Assembly (NCBI RefSeq): GCF_004329715.1
Contig: NZ_JXSY01000024.1
Span: 176,045 to 240,044 of the forward strand
Length of the DNA stretch: 64,000 nucleotides
Direction: 5' to 3'
Source: Bowmanella sp. JS7-9
Lineage (GTDB): Bacteria; Pseudomonadota; Gammaproteobacteria; Enterobacterales; Alteromonadaceae
Position numbers and translations under genes: made by a program. Shown here piece by piece: positions 63,106-64,000 of the stretch. Each line of letters opens with the position of its first letter. The first letter of the stretch is position 1. Below the pieces are notes generated by a model. The model did not search any database and was not told the origin of the DNA. It saw nothing but the letters and a program-made list of their open reading frames with translations.

Positions 63106-64000
63106 CGAGTCAAAGAAGTCCAGTAACTGGCGGGCCTCACGCTCGATACTGTAATCGGCCAAAACACGCTCTCGGCCCGCTTTACCCATGGCGGTGAGTT
63201 TTTCCCGATCAGCCAGCATCAGCGCCAAACGATCGGCTACTGCATCGGTGTCGTTGACCGGCACCACATAACCGTCTTGGCCCTCACGAATAATTTCTTT
63301 CCAGGCACCGGCATCCGTTGCCAGCACTGCGGCTTCGGCGCTCATTGCCTCAGGTACAGTTAAGCCGAAGCCTTCGTTATCACTTAATGCACAAACCGCT
63401 GAAAGCGCCGAGAAGATTGGCGGAATACGTTCAAATGGCAACTCGCCAGTGAAGGTAATGCGTTCAGCGAGGCCGGCGTCGGCGATTTCCTGTTTTAAAC
63501 CATCGACAAAGTCCTGATGCGACGAACCAATCGCTCCTACCACCACGGCATTCACATCTGGATGTTGCGGTAATACGCGGATACAAGCACGTACAAAGTG
63601 ATGTACGCCTTTTTGCTTTCGTACCCGGCCTAAAATGCCAATACCGACGTTACCACCGTAGCCCAACGCCTGCCATGCTGCGGCCTTGTCCTCGGCCGGC
63701 ACATAGATGCCACTTTGCACACCGTGGGGGATCACGATATCCGGCCCGACATCTAAAAAGCCGGCGGAGCGTTGACTGACCGCGACCACCGCATCCATCT
63801 TACGGGTGATCCACACAGTCGAACCTGAGCGTTTACGCTGCGCGGCGCTGCTAAACACCATTTTAATTTTACAGCGGAAGATATAGCGCAGAATCAGCGC
63901 CTGAATCATCTCGTCCACCCGGCGGGCGTGGAAAATCCGCCATTTTCCGTTACTCAGAGGCTTCTGACACAACTTCACCACATCCCAGAAACTTATATAT
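63094..64000 (-). CDS. GT4-family glycosyltransferase, 5' end outside window
   Basis: The frame is open to the right edge, so the gene is cut at its N-terminus. The visible 302 codons begin YISFWDVVKLCQKPLSNGKW, then RIFHARRVDEMIQALIL. A GTG at 63981 could serve as start, but the protein would then lack the N-terminal part of a GT4 fold. The C-terminal nucleotide-sugar domain is complete: IGILGRVRKQKGVHHFVRA and the E-x7-E motif in DNEGFGLTVPEAMSAEAAVL. Next to waaA this is probably an LPS core sugar transferase; donor and acceptor are unknown. Confidence 0.85.
   Translation of the reverse strand, partial: YISFWDVVKLCQKPLSNGKWRIFHARRVDEMIQALILRYIFRCKIKMVFSSAAQRKRSGSTVWITRKMDAVVAVSQRSAGFLDVGPDIVIPHGVQSGIYVPAEDKAAAWQALGYGGNVGIGILGRVRKQKGVHHFVRACIRVLPQHPDVNAVVVGAIGSSHQDFVDGLKQEIADAGLAERITFTGELPFERIPPIFSALSAVCALSDNEGFGLTVPEAMSAEAAVLATDAGAWKEIIREGQDGYVVPVNDTDAVADRLALMLADREKLTAMGKAGRERVLADYSIEREARQLLDFFDSLQA

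Noticed and set aside
1..64000. CRISPR array, tRNA, rRNA, insertion sequence or prophage
   Set aside because: No regularly spaced repeats, no cloverleaf-like sequences with a conserved T-loop, no transposase or phage genes; xerC is the chromosomal recombinase and not an integrase of a mobile element.

Overview
The window is a stretch of ordinary, densely coded gammaproteobacterial chromosome. Gene content points to a marine-type Alteromonadales organism, most likely Alteromonadaceae; this is inferred from gene families and order, not proven. Supporting points are a complete type II secretion operon between hslR and a yrfG-nudE-cysQ group, a heme-A aa3/caa3-type cytochrome c oxidase cluster, DUF484 between dapF and xerC, kbl-tdh, and many secreted or periplasmic peptidases. 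GC content is near 50-55% except for one AT-richer gene near 34.3 kb. I saw no rRNA, tRNA, insertion sequence, prophage, CRISPR array or riboswitch.

Layout. 1-123: end of an FtsX-type permease. 207-4779: lptM-lysA-dapF-DUF484-xerC-yigB-like operon with overlapping stops and starts. 4776-6081: redox/heat chaperones hslO and hslR on the minus strand. 6198-17336: the twelve-gene gspC-gspN operon. 17323-20021: yrfG, nudE, cysQ and a YceI-like protein. 20023-25919: small conserved genes (yheU, a UbiA-family prenyltransferase, a CBU_0592-type protein, yheT, a 41-residue membrane protein, TIGR02444, yheS, yheV). 25922-33976: slyX, a WD40 lipoprotein, fkpA, greB, an M1 aminopeptidase and tex. 34012-36074: an AT-rich alpha/beta hydrolase and a two-gene unit (SprA-related HExxH protein plus mini rod-like protein). 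36146-42215: bioH and comF-like gntX (divergent), an M14 peptidase, an outer-membrane phospholipase A and nfuA. 42175-44553: a MATE transporter and a polysaccharide deacetylase. 44550-52762: cytochrome c oxidase structural and assembly genes, with a DUF2909 gene in opposite orientation. 53082-57679: lexA, plsB, ubiA, ubiC. 57848-63105: FliL-like protein, glpG, glpE, tdh, kbl, waaA. 63094-64000: a GT4 glycosyltransferase cut by the window end.

How the genes fit together. The gsp genes build one complete secretion machine from inner-membrane platform (C, F, L, M) and ATPase (E) through pseudopilus (G-K) to outer-membrane secretin (D). The genes from 44.5 to 52.8 kb encode oxidase subunits I, II and III together with copper delivery (SCO1, CtaG/Cox11), heme A synthesis (CyoE, Cox15) and SURF1. 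Several neighbour pairs (nudE/yrfG/hslR/hslO, yheSTUV, slyX/fkpA, greB/tex, bioH/gntX/nfuA, glpE/glpG) occur together in one region of the E. coli chromosome, so this is a conserved ancestral block.

The most useful discoveries are regulatory and small-scale. They are an IscR type-1-like box on the nfuA promoter (22 of 25 consensus positions), two FNR-like boxes 41 bp apart in front of an unlisted 41-codon membrane protein, a perfect 14-bp inverted repeat across a candidate promoter of the oxidase operon, a SCO-like oxidase-cluster protein that keeps CxxxC but seems to lack the copper-binding His, and a coupled pair of a mini flagellar-rod-like protein with a SprA-related HExxH protein. I found no clear previously undescribed defence or mobile system.
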